Source of the DNA: an uncultured Nitrospira sp.
Lineage (GTDB): Bacteria; Nitrospirota; Nitrospiria; Nitrospirales; Nitrospiraceae
DNA length: 64,000 nucleotides
Assembly (NCBI GenBank): GCA_902500995.1
Contig: CABVSR010000019.1
Span: 1-64,000, forward strand
Direction: 5' to 3'
A model generated the notes under the pieces. That model saw nothing but the letters and a program-made list of their open reading frames with translations, searched no databases and was not told the origin of the DNA. Made by a program: the position numbers and the translations under genes. Shown here piece after piece: positions 35,725-46,395 of this stretch. Position 1 is the first letter of the stretch, and each line of letters begins with the position of its first letter.

Positions 35725-36783
35725 TCAGACATGAAGGAGGCGGGCCACATCATCGCGGGTGGCTTTCACCGTTTGAGGCTGACGTGAAATGCCGATCGCC
35801 GTATCGGCATCTTTCAAACCGTGCCCGGTTAACGTGCAGACAACCGTGGCACCTTCTTTTAATTTCCCGGCTTGGCTCAATTTAATGACACCGGCCACCG
35901 AGGTGGCAGAGGCGGGTTCGCAAAAGACCCCTTCTTCCCTCGCGACCAAGGCGTAGGCATGGAGAATTTCTTCATCTGTGACCATATCGATGGCACCCGA
36001 CGATTCTCCCACCGCCGTCAGGGCCGCCTGCCAGCTGGCCGGGTTGCCGATCCGTATCGCCGTCGCCACAGTCTGCGGCTCTGCCACCACATGCCCCAAG
36101 ACAATGGGCGCGGCCCCGGCAGCCTGGAAACCCATCATGCGCGGCAACCGCGTCGTTTGGTTGGCCGCCCGATACTCGCGATAGCCATTCCAATAGGCGG
36201 TGATATTACCCGCATTCCCCACAGGAAGTACATGGAGAGTCGGCGCGTCACCAAGATCGTCGCAAATCTCCATGGCCGCCGTCTTTTGACCTTGGATACG
36301 GAAGGGGTTGAGCGAATTCACTAACTCCACCGGGTAGGTCGCCGACAACTCTTTCACAATCGTTAAGGCCTGATCGAAGTTTCCTTCCACCTGAATCACG
36401 GTGGCCTGATGCATCATGGCCTGCGACAACTTGCCGAGGGCGATTTTCCCGGCCGGAATGAGGACATACACAGCAATTCCAGCCCGCGCCCCATAGGCCG
36501 CGGCCGATGCGGACGTATTGCCGGTGGAGGCGCAAATGACGGCTTTGGCGCCTCCTTCGACGGCTTTGGAAATGGCCATCGTCATGCCTCGGTCTTTGAA
36601 CGACCCTGTCGGGTTCATGCCCTCGTACTTGAGGTAGAGATCCACGCCGGGGGCAATTTTTTTGGCGAGCCGCGCCGCGCGAATCAATGGCGTATTGCCT
36701 TCTCCCAGCGTGATGACCGGCGTCTGAGCCGTCACGGGCAAGAACTTCCGGTATTCCTCGATAATGCCGCGCCAGCGAGTCAT
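35725..36783 (-). CDS. thrC: Threonine synthase
   Basis: A 352-residue fold-type II PLP enzyme. [13 protein letters not shown] and [15 protein letters not shown] (PLP Lys in SFKDRG) are followed by [19 protein letters not shown] and the phosphate-binding LPVGNAGN. It converts O-phosphohomoserine to threonine. The length matches the short, Bacillus-type threonine synthase without an N-terminal extension. It follows hom by 47 bases and precedes the iPGM-like gene by 18. Confidence 0.96.
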   Translation of the reverse strand: MTRWRGIIEEYRKFLPVTAQTPVITLGEGNTPLIRAARLAKKIAPGVDLYLKYEGMNPTGSFKDRGMTMAISKAVEGGAKAVICASTGNTSASAAAYGARAGIAVYVLIPAGKIALGKLSQAMMHQATVIQVEGNFDQALTIVKELSATYPVELVNSLNPFRIQGQKTAAMEICDDLGDAPTLHVLPVGNAGNITAYWNGYREYRAANQTTRLPRMMGFQAAGAAPIVLGHVVAEPQTVATAIRIGNPASWQAALTAVGESSGAIDMVTDEEILHAYALVAREEGVFCEPASATSVAGVIKLSQAGKLKEGATVVCTLTGHGLKDADTAIGISRQPQTVKATRDDVARLLHV

Positions 36784-36830
36784 AACGATCTATTCAACCA
36801 CCTTCTTCAGCGCACCGGAGCATCGCCCTC

Positions 36831-38144
36831 TCATTCGTCCCGCCCTTCAACCCTAATCAGTGTCGTCGGTTCCGAGATGTACGGCATCGGGTTGATTTCG
36901 CGAAGGGCGTTTTGAATATCGCGCTCTTTGGCCATATGCGTCATGATGACGACGGGAACGGTCTGACCTTCTTTGCGTCCCTGCTGCAACACGGAGGAAA
37001 TGCTGATGCCGTAACGACCCAACACGCCGGCAATCTGAGACAGCACGCCAGGCCGATCCAGAACCATGAAGCGAATGTAATACAAGGAGGTGATTTCCTC
37101 CATCGGCCGTATACGCCGCGGCAGCCTTTGATCCGGCTGATAGGAGGCAGGCGGCACACGTCCCGTGGCATTCTTGAGCATGTCGCGCGCAATAGACATG
37201 ACATCGCTCACCACGGCACTCCCTGTCGGCATCGACCCCGCGCCACGACCGTACAGCACCACATCTTCGACGGCATCACCTACTAACTGAATGGCATTAT
37301 ACACACCATCCACTTTCGCAATTTGTGATGCGGACGGCACCATGGTGGGGTGCACCCGGGCTTCAATTTCTCCGTCGGAACACTTCGCAATCGCCAGCAG
37401 CTTGATGGTAAATCCGAACTCCTTCGCATAGGCGATATCCAGCGGAGTGAGACCGGTGATGCCCTCGGTGTAAATCTCTTTGAAGTTGACCGGAGTGCCA
37501 TAGGCCAGACTCACCATGATGGTGAGCTTATGGGCCGAATCGATACCGGCGACATCAAAGGTGGGATCGGCCTCGGCATATCCGGCGCGCTTGGCCTCCT
37601 CCAAGACGACCTCGAACCGTTGTCCTTCGCTGGTCATCCGGCTCAGAATGTAATTGGAGGTGCCATTGATGATCCCATAGATCGATTGGATGTTGTTGGC
37701 AGCCAAGCCTTCCGTGAGGGCGCGAATGACGGGAATTCCTCCACCCACACTCGCCTCAAATCCGAGGTCGATCCCTTGGCGGGACGCGGCGGCGAAAATT
37801 TCTTCTCCATGCACAGCCAGAAGCGCCTTATTCGCGGTCACCACGTGCTTGCCTCGCTGCACGGCCTCTAAGATAACGCGTTTCGCAGCGTCATATCCGC
37901 CCATCAGCTCGATCACGATATCCACACGCGGATCCGCCAAGACCTGCTGGATATCCGTCGTCAACAGGCCCGGCGGAATCGCGATGCCTCGATCACGCGT
38001 GATATCCAAGTCTGCAATCCGCAGCAGTTTGATCGGCACACCGACCCGGCGACGGATCAGGTCGGCATTCTCAATCAGCACCCGCGCCACCCCGGTGCCG
38101 ACCGTTCCGAACCCGATCAGTCCGACCCCGATTTCAGTTTTCAT
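36831..38144 (-). CDS. hom: Homoserine dehydrogenase with C-terminal ACT domain
   Basis: A 437-residue enzyme: Rossmann motif [16 protein letters not shown], then the GVIELMGG-like region [15 protein letters not shown], the catalytic-domain sequence [14 protein letters not shown], and an ACT domain (about 355-430) for feedback by threonine. It reduces aspartate semialdehyde to homoserine. The start overlaps the alaC stop (ATGA). Aspartate semialdehyde dehydrogenase, the step between lysC and hom, is not in the window. Confidence 0.96.
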   Translation of the reverse strand: MKTEIGVGLIGFGTVGTGVARVLIENADLIRRRVGVPIKLLRIADLDITRDRGIAIPPGLLTTDIQQVLADPRVDIVIELMGGYDAAKRVILEAVQRGKHVVTANKALLAVHGEEIFAAASRQGIDLGFEASVGGGIPVIRALTEGLAANNIQSIYGIINGTSNYILSRMTSEGQRFEVVLEEAKRAGYAEADPTFDVAGIDSAHKLTIMVSLAYGTPVNFKEIYTEGITGLTPLDIAYAKEFGFTIKLLAIAKCSDGEIEARVHPTMVPSASQIAKVDGVYNAIQLVGDAVEDVVLYGRGAGSMPTGSAVVSDVMSIARDMLKNATGRVPPASYQPDQRLPRRIRPMEEITSLYYIRFMVLDRPGVLSQIAGVLGRYGISISSVLQQGRKEGQTVPVVIMTHMAKERDIQNALREINPMPYISEPTTLIRVEGRDE

Positions 38145-39337
38145 GATTCCTGATCATCCAGATTCAACACTTTCCGGATCCCGCGGAGCGCCTGCCGCGT
38201 GCGGTGTTCATTTTCCACCAACGCAAACCGCACGAATTCATCCCCGCCTTCCCCGAATCCGATGCCCGGCGAGACCGCCACTTTGGCTTCGCGGAGCAAC
38301 AATTTTGAAAACTCCAGTGACCCCATGTGCCGGAACGGATCCGGGATGCGGGCCCAGACGAACATGGTCGCGCGGGGCAACGCCACGGGCCAACCGATGC
38401 GATTGAGCCCGTTCACCAAGACATTCCGCCGATTTTGATAGCGCTGCACAACGTCTTTGACGCAGTCTTGCGGTCCATTCAGCGCGACGGTACTGGCTAT
38501 TTGAATGGGTTGAAATATCCCGTAGTCGAGATAGCTCTTCAGCTTCGCGAGGGCGCCCACCACCTCACGGTTGCCGACACAAAATCCGACTCGCCATCCG
38601 GGCATGTTATAGGCCTTGGAGAGCGTGTAAAACTCGACGCCCACATCCTTCGCCTCAGGCACTTGGAGAAAGCTCGGCGCCTTATACCCGTCGAACGCAA
38701 TATCCGCATACGCCAGATCGTGAATGACAATCACGTCGTGTTCCTTGGCAAACGCGACGATTTTTTTGAAAAATTCGAGATCGACCACTGCGGTGGTGGG
38801 GTTATGGGGGAAATTGATGACCAGAATACGAGGCCGCGGGAGGGTCTGGCGATAGACCCGCAGCAGATCGTCGAAGAAATCGCTGTCCTGGCGCAGCTCA
38901 ATGCCGCGCACTTCGCCGCCCGCGATAATAAAACTGTACATGTGAATGGGGTACGTCGGCGTGGGAGTGAGCACCACATCGCCCGGCCCGATCGTGGCCA
39001 ACGCCAGATGCGCGAGGCCTTCTTTCGAGCCGATGGTGACGATCGCTTCGGTCTCAGGATCCAGCTCGACATCATAGTTGCGCTTGTACCAGCCCGTAAT
39101 CGCATGGCGCAATTTGGTGATGCCCCGCGACGCTGAATAGCGATGGTTCTTCGCTTTCTTGGACGCCTCGATCAGTTTGTCGACAATGTGGGGCGGCGTG
39201 GGCTGATCCGGATTACCCATCCCGAAGTCGATGATATCCTCGCCCCGTTGGCGCGCTTCCAGCTTCAGGCTTTGTACCTGGGCAAATACGTATGGAGGCA
39301 GTCGTTTGATGCGGTAAAAACCGTCGCTGATCGACAT
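38141..39337 (-). CDS. alaC: Class I aminotransferase, AlaC-like (alanine/glutamate-pyruvate transaminase)
   Basis: A 398-residue PLP enzyme of fold type [21 protein letters not shown] and [20 protein letters not shown] closely follow the E. coli AlaC pattern; NFPHNPT binds PLP and [15 protein letters not shown] carries the Schiff-base Lys. Alanine synthesis from pyruvate and glutamate is the best guess; an LL-diaminopimelate or aspartate transaminase activity is the alternative, given the aspartate-family operon. It is the first gene of the six-gene run ending in cimA, behind a good promoter. Confidence 0.87.
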   Translation of the reverse strand: MSISDGFYRIKRLPPYVFAQVQSLKLEARQRGEDIIDFGMGNPDQPTPPHIVDKLIEASKKAKNHRYSASRGITKLRHAITGWYKRNYDVELDPETEAIVTIGSKEGLAHLALATIGPGDVVLTPTPTYPIHMYSFIIAGGEVRGIELRQDSDFFDDLLRVYRQTLPRPRILVINFPHNPTTAVVDLEFFKKIVAFAKEHDVIVIHDLAYADIAFDGYKAPSFLQVPEAKDVGVEFYTLSKAYNMPGWRVGFCVGNREVVGALAKLKSYLDYGIFQPIQIASTVALNGPQDCVKDVVQRYQNRRNVLVNGLNRIGWPVALPRATMFVWARIPDPFRHMGSLEFSKLLLREAKVAVSPGIGFGEGGDEFVRFALVENEHRTRQALRGIRKVLNLDDQES

Positions 39338-39635
39338 GGATGTGTCAGGCTCCTACTGGCGGGTCCTCTGCTGAACGGGCTGAGTCGTCACGCCTCTGAA
39401 AGGGGCGTATTTTAATGGAGCCCTCGGAATGAGTCAATTTCACGTATGTTTCTGTGGACTTGCGGCTTGCCGTTCATCCCAGAACGCGGCAAACACATAG
39501 TCGCACGGTGAGAGAACGTGTCTTGCCCCGCCCCACCTTCTTCTGCTAATAATGCCTCAGAAACGACAGAATTGTCTATGAATTTCGACCAGTTCCGAAA
39601 TCTTTCTCCAGCGTCACGGGTAGTGCGGAGGTGTA
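39338..39635. other. Divergent intergenic region alaC / pdxJ
   Basis: This 298-base gap separates the alaC operon (minus) from pdxJ (plus). The minus-strand promoter is listed separately. For pdxJ a weak match, TTGCCC (39523-39528) and TAATAA (39547-39552) 18 bases apart, is the best plus-strand candidate. I see no coding frame with a ribosome binding site and no T-box or riboswitch-like structure. Confidence 0.4.
39409..39437 (-). promoter_or_regulatory. Sigma-70 promoter of the alaC-hom-thrC-lysC-cimA operon
   Basis: The minus strand shows TTGACT (39437-39432), a 17-base spacer and TAAAAT (39414-39409), five of six matches in each box. Transcription should start near 39402, about 65 bases before the alaC ATG. 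No leader peptide or terminator hairpin is visible in that leader. Confidence 0.7.
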
Positions 39636-40349
39636 ATGGCTCGACTGGGCGTCAATATCGATCATGTGGCAACACTCCGGCAGGCGCGTGGGGGGAGCGA
39701 TCCCGATCCCCTGACCGCCGCGATTCTCGTCGAACTCGCCGGCGCAGACGGCCTGGTCGTGCATCTCCGGGAAGATCGCCGGCATATTCAAGACCGCGAC
39801 CTCACGATGCTGCGGGAAATCGTTCGAACCAAGCTGGATTTGGAGATGGCCGCCGATGACGCCATGGCCAAAATCGCCCTCAGCGTGAAACCTGATCTGG
39901 TCACGCTGGTTCCCGAACGCCGCCAAGAGCTGACTACCGAAGGCGGCTTGGACGTCGCCAACCATCGCGAGCGCATCCAAAAGATCGTCGATTTGCTGCG
40001 GGATGGCGGGATTCCGACCAGTTTGTTCATCGAACCCAGCCTGGATCAAATCAAAGCCGCTCATAAAATCGGCGCAGCCTATGTCGAGTTGCACACTGGT
40101 CGTTATGCCAACGCCAAACGGTCCAAGGAGGAAGACGAGGAATTTGAGGCGATTACCCAGGCGGCAAAACTGGCCTATAAACTCGGCCTTGGCGTGAGCG
40201 CCGGCCACGGGCTGACCTATAAAAATGTGAAACGGCTTGCCAAACTACCGGAGATCGTCGAATTCAACATCGGCCACAGCATTATCGCCCGATCCGTCAT
40301 GGTCGGGCTCGTGCAGGCTGTTCGCGAAATGAAGGAGTTAGTGAGCTAG
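39636..40349 (+). CDS. pdxJ: Pyridoxine 5'-phosphate synthase
   Basis: A 237-residue TIM barrel of the PdxJ family: [58 protein letters not shown] and GHGLTYKNV are the conserved loops. It condenses 1-deoxyxylulose 5-phosphate with 3-amino-2-oxopropyl phosphate in the DXP-dependent vitamin B6 route. GGAGG directly before the ATG fixes the start. It leads a plus-strand run through nnr, tsaE, lapA and mutS. Confidence 0.97.
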   Translation: MARLGVNIDHVATLRQARGGSDPDPLTAAILVELAGADGLVVHLREDRRHIQDRDLTMLREIVRTKLDLEMAADDAMAKIALSVKPDLVTLVPERRQELTTEGGLDVANHRERIQKIVDLLRDGGIPTSLFIEPSLDQIKAAHKIGAAYVELHTGRYANAKRSKEEDEEFEAITQAAKLAYKLGLGVSAGHGLTYKNVKRLAKLPEIVEFNIGHSIIARSVMVGLVQAVREMKELVS

Positions 40350-40416
40350 CCGGTTCCCTTGCGTACGCCACGGCCATACTTCCCGCCGCCCAGAATTGGC
40401 CGGAGACCCGAGTAAC

Positions 40417-41976
40417 ATGATGATACCGATCGTGACCGCCGAGCAGATGCGCGCGCTTGATCATCGGACGATCACTGAGGCGCCAGTGCCGTCTCTGGTC
40501 CTGATGGAGCGGGCGGGCGCCGGTGTGGTGAGCCACCTTGAAGCACGGCACGGATCGGTGGCGGGGAAACACGTCGTCATCCTTTGCGGCAAAGGCAATA
40601 ACGGGGGTGATGGCTTCGTCATCGCCAGGTTGTTACGGCGGAAAAAAGCCCGGGTCCACGTTCTCGTGCTGGCGCCGATCACAGAACTGAGCCGCGATGC
40701 GAAGACGATGTATCAACGTTTTCAACGAGTGGCCGGCCCATCCGCCACCACTCGCCCGTCCGGTGCACAGGCGCTCCAACAACGGCTGGCGGCAAGCGAT
40801 CTCATTATCGACGCCATTTTAGGTACTGGTCTCTCCACGCCGGTGACCGGCCTGTACCGCGAGGCCATAGACGCCATCAATGCCGCCGGGCGCCTCACCG
40901 TCGCCGTCGATCTTCCATCCGGCCTCCATGCCGATACGGGATCGATCCTGGGCGCTGCGGTGCGCGCGGACCTCACCGTGACCTGTGGTTTGCCGAAAGT
41001 CGGGTTGTATTGCGGAGCCGGCATCGATTGCGCTGGACTGGTGCGTCTCGCCGACCTTGGCATTCCACCCTCGTTTGTCGATGCCATCGGAAGCCGGCTG
41101 CTGCTCCTGACTACCGCCTCGGCACAGGCGGCGCTTCCTCCGCGGCGTCCATCGTCTCACAAAGGGACCTATGGACATCTCGGCCTCATCGCCGGATCTG
41201 TCGGCAAGACCGGAGCAGCGGCAATGGCCGCCCTGGCAGCGCTCCGCATCGGAACCGGCCTCGTCACGGCCGCCGTTCCTGCGAGCGTCAATGACATTCT
41301 TGAGGCGAAATTACTGGAAGCCATGACCCTCCCGATGCCGGAAACCAAGGCGCGCACCTTTGCCCGTTCAGGTCTGGATCGGCTGCTGGCCTTCGCGGGA
41401 TCGCGAGATGCCGTGGCGATCGGTCCCGGCCTGACCACGCATCCGGAGACCGTCGATCTCGTACAAGAACTCGTCAAGCGCATCGACAAGCCTTGTGTAC
41501 TCGACGCCGATGCGCTCAATGCACTGGCAGGAAAAGCCTCCCTGCTGACGGAATGCCATCGCCCGCCGATTATCACGCCCCATCCCGGAGAAATGGCCAG
41601 GCTCGAGGCAGAGGCCACCACTCAGTCGGTCAACGAAGACCGCCTGGGCACGGCAACGCGATTCGCCCGCGAACGCGGCGTGTTCGTCATTCTCAAAGGA
41701 GCCCGGACTGTGATTGCCAGACCGGATGGAGTCGCAGCGATCTGCCCGACCGGCAATCCTGGAATGGCCACCGCAGGAACCGGTGACGTCTTGACCGGTA
41801 TGGTCGGCGGATTGCTCGCTCAAGGCGTGCCTCCGTGGGAGGCTGCCTGTGCCGCTACATATGTCCACGGCCTCGCCGGAGATCTCGCCGCGCAGCAGCT
41901 CGGCCAAGCCGGCATGATCGCAGGCGACCTGATTCAGCATATCCCCCATGCCATTGCGCCGAACGCCCACCAGTAA
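40417..41976 (+). CDS. nnr: Bifunctional NAD(P)HX epimerase/dehydratase (YjeF)
   Basis: A 519-residue two-domain protein. The N-terminal epimerase domain (about 1-215) shows CGKGNNGGDGFVIARLL and DAILGTGL. The C-terminal ribokinase-fold ADP-dependent dehydratase has SHKGTYGHLGLIAGS, ITPHPGEMARL and GNPGMATAGTGDVLTGM. It repairs hydrated NADH and NADPH. ATG 40417 starts the conserved MMIPIVTAEQMRALD; a TTG further upstream is unlikely. The 3' end overlaps tsaE by 29 bases. nnr is the usual locus name for the fused form. Confidence 0.94.
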   Translation: MMIPIVTAEQMRALDHRTITEAPVPSLVLMERAGAGVVSHLEARHGSVAGKHVVILCGKGNNGGDGFVIARLLRRKKARVHVLVLAPITELSRDAKTMYQRFQRVAGPSATTRPSGAQALQQRLAASDLIIDAILGTGLSTPVTGLYREAIDAINAAGRLTVAVDLPSGLHADTGSILGAAVRADLTVTCGLPKVGLYCGAGIDCAGLVRLADLGIPPSFVDAIGSRLLLLTTASAQAALPPRRPSSHKGTYGHLGLIAGSVGKTGAAAMAALAALRIGTGLVTAAVPASVNDILEAKLLEAMTLPMPETKARTFARSGLDRLLAFAGSRDAVAIGPGLTTHPETVDLVQELVKRIDKPCVLDADALNALAGKASLLTECHRPPIITPHPGEMARLEAEATTQSVNEDRLGTATRFARERGVFVILKGARTVIARPDGVAAICPTGNPGMATAGTGDVLTGMVGGLLAQGVPPWEAACAATYVHGLAGDLAAQQLGQAGMIAGDLIQHIPHAIAPNAHQ

Positions 41977-42541
41977 GCCGTCGCCCACTCCGCCCGCGCG
42001 GCAGCCGAAGGCGGCGACGGCCGCCGGCACCGCATCCTGGAGAACGGTCCTGCGCTCCCGGCAGCAGACTCACCGGTTAGGTCGATGTCTGGGCCTTCTG
42101 CTCCGGGGCGGTGAAGTCGTGGCCCTATTCGGTGAATTGGGAACCGGAAAGACGTCACTGGTTCGAGGGATCGCCGACGGATTGGGTGCCGAACCAACAG
42201 CAGTCAGCAGTCCAACATTTACCCTCATCCACGAATATCGGGGGCGTCTCCCGCTGATCCATACCGATTTGTACCGGCTCACCGCCGCCCAACTCGACCA
42301 TACCGGCCTGGGTGACTACTTAGACGACCATACGATTCTTGCGATCGAATGGGCGGAACGATGGGGCGCAGGGCTTCCGGCTGACCGCCTGGAGATTCAT
42401 CTCGCACATCGCCTCCCATCCGCCCGCCAGGCGGTTATCACGGCCAGAGGACCGGTGGCGTCCCGACTCCTTCTCGCGCTTCGCTCCCGCATGTCGGCGC
42501 GTCGCCCCACTAGAGTGGTTCGACAAACCCGTGTACAATGA
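41948..42541 (+). CDS. tsaE: tRNA threonylcarbamoyladenosine biosynthesis ATPase TsaE
   Basis: A 197-residue P-loop ATPase with Walker A FGELGTGKTSLVRG, SSPTFTLIHEY, HTDLYRL and IEWAERWG, the order typical of TsaE/YjeE. With TsaB and TsaD it forms t6A37 in ANN-decoding tRNAs. The first 30 residues are a Pro/Ala-rich extension and the last 30 an Arg-rich tail, both beyond the usual about 155-residue core; the true start may be further in. It overlaps the NAD(P)HX repair gene. Confidence 0.93.
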   Translation: MPLRRTPTSKPSPTPPARQPKAATAAGTASWRTVLRSRQQTHRLGRCLGLLLRGGEVVALFGELGTGKTSLVRGIADGLGAEPTAVSSPTFTLIHEYRGRLPLIHTDLYRLTAAQLDHTGLGDYLDDHTILAIEWAERWGAGLPADRLEIHLAHRLPSARQAVITARGPVASRLLLALRSRMSARRPTRVVRQTRVQ

Positions 42542-42565
42542 CCCCCGGCCAAGGAGGGCCTCTCT

Positions 42566-42910
42566 TTGATCCGATTGATATTGGTAGGAACGGTGTTGCT
42601 GCTCGCGCTGTCGTTCTTCCTGCAAAATCAGGAACAGGAGGTAACCCTTCGGTATTTCTTCGGCCTTCGATCGGCGTCAATTCTGATTTATAAACCGATC
42701 CTCGCCTCCTTCGGCGTCGGCCTGCTGGTATCCGGCATCCTGCTGTTTCCGGCCTGGGTGCGCGGTCGGATCGAACTGCGACGAAAAACCAAAGCCCTGC
42801 AGGAAGCCGAAGTCGATCTGGAGCGGCTGCGTCAGGCGCTCGACAAAGCCGCGCGTCGGGTCGGGACCTCGTCGGACATCCCTTCCGAGGGAGAGGCAGT
42901 CGATGGGTGA
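42566..42910 (+). CDS. LapA (DUF1049) domain membrane protein
   Basis: A 114-residue protein with two membrane helices (about 1-20 and 42-64), the FFLQNQEQEVTLRYFFG segment between them, and a C-terminal coiled coil (about 70-100) facing the cytoplasm. This matches lipopolysaccharide assembly protein A-domain proteins. It starts with TTG at 42566, with a full AAGGAGG eight bases upstream, which decides the start. It overlaps mutS by eight bases. Confidence 0.87.
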   Translation: MIRLILVGTVLLLALSFFLQNQEQEVTLRYFFGLRSASILIYKPILASFGVGLLVSGILLFPAWVRGRIELRRKTKALQEAEVDLERLRQALDKAARRVGTSSDIPSEGEAVDG

Positions 42911-45551
42911 GGCTGACGGCACGCCGCTCATGCGGCAGTACCGCGAGATCAAACAGGCCTACCGTGATGCCATTCTGTTTTTCCGGGTCGGCGATTTCTA
43001 CGAAATGTTTCAGGAAGATGCGATCGAAGCCTCCAAGCTGCTCTCGATCGCGCTGACATCCCGGGATAAATCCAGCGAGACTCCCATTCCACTGTGCGGC
43101 GTTCCCTATCATGCCGCGACCAATTACATTGCCAAACTGCTTCGCGCAGGCCGCACGGTCGCCCTTTGCGAGCAGGTGGAAGACCCGAAACTCGCGAAGG
43201 GTTTAGTTCGACGCGAAGTCGTCCGGCTGTATACCCCCGGCACGCTGATTGATAGCGAATTCCTGCCGTCGTCGGAATCCAATGTGCTGGCGGCGGTGGC
43301 GATCACCCTTCGCGCCGCGGGTCACGACCGTACGCCCTGCTCCTTCGGGCTGGCGACGCTGGAGGTGTCGACAGGAGAGTTCTGGCTCTGTGAATTTCAC
43401 GGTCCACAGGCGCGCACCGCCCTCTTGGACGAACTCGCACGCCTTGAGCCGAAAGAGCTCTTGTATGCCGAAGGGATGGCGCCGGCAGAACAATCCTATC
43501 TGGCTGAATTGACCGGACTTCGCTGCTGTGCGCAGCCGGCGAACTGGTTTGAATTCGATGCCGGCCGGGCCATGCTCCTCGAACAGTTCCATGTGCATTC
43601 GCTGGATGCGTTCGGATGCCAGCAGCTCACCTCGGGTATCCAGGCCGGAGCGGCCGTATTGCGCTATGTCAGAGAAACGCAGCCATCGGCGTCGCTCGAC
43701 CACATTCGCCACCTCCGCGTCCGGCAGCCGCACGACGCCATGCATCTGGATAGTGTCACCATCCGCAATTTGGAACTGGTCAAACCATTCGGCCGCTGGG
43801 ACGACCCGACAGGTAACCGCTCGCCTTCGACGTTGTTGGGGGTTCTCGATCGCACCGTCACCGCGATGGGAAGCCGGTTACTCCGCGAGTGGCTCCTGCG
43901 CCCTTTGATTCACCGCGCCCCGATCGAAGCGCGCCTCAGCGCTGTCGATGAACTGACACAACAGATGGAGCCGCGGGTTCGTCTTCGATCCGCGTTACGC
44001 ACCGTCCAAGACATTTCGCGGCTCTGCAGTCGGATCTCCCTCGGGGCCGCTCATCCGCGCGACCTGCTGGCGTTAAAACTCTCGTTATCCTCCCTGCCCG
44101 CCATTCAGGCGGAACTGGCCCCGCTGCGGGCGCCACTTCTCGCCGAACTCGCGACATCCTGGGATGACGCGCAGGACCTGTATGAGCAGATTGAACGAGC
44201 CATTCTGCCCGACGCTCCTGTGTCCGTTCGCGATGGGGGCATCTTGAGGGATGGGTACCACCCGGAAGTCGACGAGCTCCGTAAAGCCAGTCGCGAAGGA
44301 AAAAGTTGGATAGCCGGACTCGAGGCCAAGGAACGCGCACGAACCGGCGCCGAATCGCTGAAGATTCGCTATAACCAGGTCTTCGGCTACTACATCGAAC
44401 TGACGAAAGCCAACCTTGGGAAAGTTCCGCCTGACTATATTCGAAAACAGACGCTGGTCAATGCCGAGCGATTCATGACTGCCGAGCTGAAGGAATTGGA
44501 GGAGCGGGTCACCGGAGCCGATGCCAAACTCATGGCGCTCGAACAATCGCTTTTCGAACAGCTCCGGGCAGACCTTGCCGCCGAAACCGCTCGACTGCAA
44601 GACATCAGCCGCAGGCTGGCCATATTGGATGTCATCACCGCGCTTGCGGAAACAGCCGGGCTCAACCGGTATGTGCGACCCATCATCGACACCGGTGACG
44701 TCCTGGAGATCAAACAGGGCCGCCATCCTGTGGTCGAACGCTTGGATCTGTCAGGGGGATTTATCCCCAACGACACCTATTTGGATCGGCAGACCAGCCG
44801 CCTTCACATTCTGACAGGTCCCAATATGGCGGGGAAAAGCACCTATCTGCGGCAGGTGGCACTGATTGCGTTAATGGCTCAAATGGGTAGCTTCGTCCCG
44901 GCAGCGGAGGCTCGGATCGGATTGGTTGACCGGATCTTTACGCGGGTCGGTGCCTCCGACAATCTCGCAGGCGGCCAAAGTACCTTCATGGTGGAGATGA
45001 CCGAATCAGCTCATATTCTCAACTGCGCGACGGAGCGTAGCTTGATCCTCCTCGACGAAATCGGTCGCGGGACCAGCACCTACGACGGCTTGAGCATCGC
45101 TTGGGCCATTGCCGAATTCATCGAAGATCCTGAGCGGCTCGGAGCGCGGACACTCTTCGCCACCCACTACCACGAAATGACGCAGCTGGAAGGGCTGCGA
45201 AGCGGGATCACAAATTATTCTGTTGCGGTGAAGGAATGCGAAGGAAAGGTATTATTTCTGCGCAAAATCGTCCAGGGCGGGGCTGATCGCAGTTATGGAA
45301 TCTATGTCGCCCAATTGGCTGGTCTGCCCGATACGGTGATACACAGAGCTAAGGCTGTACTCGCTCAACTTGAATCCGCGAGTTCCCCACGTCCCGTTCT
45401 TGAGACTCAGCAAGCCCTGCAGTTTGATTCTACTCTACCGGCTCCCCATCCCATGCTCGAAGAAGTCCGACAAATGGACCTCTTCTCCATGACCCCGTTA
45501 GATGCGCTCAATCGGCTCGCTGCGTTCAAGCAACGGCTGCTGAGCGAGTGA
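42903..45551 (+). CDS. mutS: DNA mismatch repair protein MutS
   Basis: An 882-residue protein with all MutS parts. The mismatch-binding motif appears in GDFYEMFQEDA (Phe-x-Glu); connector, core and clamp domains follow; the ATPase has GPNMAGKSTYLRQVA (Walker A) and LLDEIGRGTSTYDGLSIAWA (Walker B), then TLFATHYHEM. The C-terminal end MDLFSMTPLDALNRL keeps the dimerisation helix pattern. It recognises mismatches and recruits MutL, which is not in the window. Confidence 0.97.
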   Translation: MGEADGTPLMRQYREIKQAYRDAILFFRVGDFYEMFQEDAIEASKLLSIALTSRDKSSETPIPLCGVPYHAATNYIAKLLRAGRTVALCEQVEDPKLAKGLVRREVVRLYTPGTLIDSEFLPSSESNVLAAVAITLRAAGHDRTPCSFGLATLEVSTGEFWLCEFHGPQARTALLDELARLEPKELLYAEGMAPAEQSYLAELTGLRCCAQPANWFEFDAGRAMLLEQFHVHSLDAFGCQQLTSGIQAGAAVLRYVRETQPSASLDHIRHLRVRQPHDAMHLDSVTIRNLELVKPFGRWDDPTGNRSPSTLLGVLDRTVTAMGSRLLREWLLRPLIHRAPIEARLSAVDELTQQMEPRVRLRSALRTVQDISRLCSRISLGAAHPRDLLALKLSLSSLPAIQAELAPLRAPLLAELATSWDDAQDLYEQIERAILPDAPVSVRDGGILRDGYHPEVDELRKASREGKSWIAGLEAKERARTGAESLKIRYNQVFGYYIELTKANLGKVPPDYIRKQTLVNAERFMTAELKELEERVTGADAKLMALEQSLFEQLRADLAAETARLQDISRRLAILDVITALAETAGLNRYVRPIIDTGDVLEIKQGRHPVVERLDLSGGFIPNDTYLDRQTSRLHILTGPNMAGKSTYLRQVALIALMAQMGSFVPAAEARIGLVDRIFTRVGASDNLAGGQSTFMVEMTESAHILNCATERSLILLDEIGRGTSTYDGLSIAWAIAEFIEDPERLGARTLFATHYHEMTQLEGLRSGITNYSVAVKECEGKVLFLRKIVQGGADRSYGIYVAQLAGLPDTVIHRAKAVLAQLESASSPRPVLETQQALQFDSTLPAPHPMLEEVRQMDLFSMTPLDALNRLAAFKQRLLSE

Positions 45552-45598
45552 CCTTCCGCCTCCACTGTGCCTGGCAAGCGCACCCTGGCGAATACAAC

Positions 45599-45631
45599 AA
45601 AAAGGCGGCACCCTTTTCAGAGTGCCGCCTT
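45599..45631 (-). terminator. Rho-independent terminator of the exported-protein operon
   Basis: A ten-pair stem, AAGGCGGCAC (45602-45611) with GTGCCGCCTT (45622-45631), has a ten-base loop. Read on the minus strand it is followed by a short T run. It lies 30 bases after the stop of the 45661-46338 gene and may also slow transcripts arriving from mutS. Confidence 0.8.
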
Positions 45632-45660
45632 CTCACGCCAGGCTATGAGCCTGCTAACGA

Positions 45661-46338
45661 TTAATGATGCCCGCCGCCCTGGTTGTACTTCGCAGTCCAA
45701 GGAATCAGGTTGGCAATTGGCTTGCCATCCGGCAGCAACACGTCATACTGCAGCGGCAAGTTGGCTCCATCCGGAGTCTTCGGTGAGGTGTTCAACATCT
45801 GCTTTGCCGCGGCGCAAGGAGCATCCACTTCCGTCTTGCCTTCACATTCCTTCAGACGGAGCGAGGAAATGCTCTTCGGCTTGCCCATTTCTCCGGCATT
45901 GTCGTTGAGCTTCTTCACAGAAGTGATCACGCGATGATTCTGCTCAGTCTCCTGAGCCACGAATTCCACGAGGGTCGTGGGAGAGCCAGGGGGAACTTCC
46001 TTCGCCGCAGCCGGTCCAGAATGTGGACGGGCCATCGACTTCAGTTGCTCCCACACATTCTTGTCCGCAGGATAGAACTTCAGGTTCTTTCCGGGATGGA
46101 CTCTCTGCCACCACAATCCGCTCTCCGCGTTGCCGCCGAATACCGCGATGTTAAGCCACACGGCTTCATCGTATGGATCCAGAATAATCACTCGGCCCTG
46201 CAACGTGGTGGGCTTGCTCAAATCTCCCCACTCAAAACGCTCCTGGAACGCCTCGATGGCCAGCGCAGTGGAGGCAAAACTTACCACCAAAGCTGCGGCA
46301 GCCATGAAGGTCCACCCTTGCTTTTGAAGCTTCATCAT
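45661..46338 (-). CDS. Exported protein of unknown function with His-rich C-terminus
   Basis: A 225-residue protein with a clear Sec signal peptide (MMKLQKQGWTFMAAAALVVS, cleavage after ALA near residue 27). The mature part begins with an acidic/aromatic stretch, then TTLQGRVIILDPYDEAVWLN, an aromatic cluster LWWQRVHPGK, and a Pro/Ala-rich linker. It has two Cys (in LKECEGK and DAPCAAAK), a likely disulfide, and ends in QGGGHH. I recognise no family. GTG 46341 and ATGs 46338 and 46335 all follow AAGGAGG; 46338 has good spacing. It lies 57 bases after the next exported-protein gene, probably in one transcript. Confidence 0.8.
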   Translation of the reverse strand: MMKLQKQGWTFMAAAALVVSFASTALAIEAFQERFEWGDLSKPTTLQGRVIILDPYDEAVWLNIAVFGGNAESGLWWQRVHPGKNLKFYPADKNVWEQLKSMARPHSGPAAAKEVPPGSPTTLVEFVAQETEQNHRVITSVKKLNDNAGEMGKPKSISSLRLKECEGKTEVDAPCAAAKQMLNTSPKTPDGANLPLQYDVLLPDGKPIANLIPWTAKYNQGGGHH

Positions 46339-46395
46339 CACATCCTCCTTAAAGAAGACAAAAGAGTCTAAAGAATGTCGCCTCGCGTATAAAAT

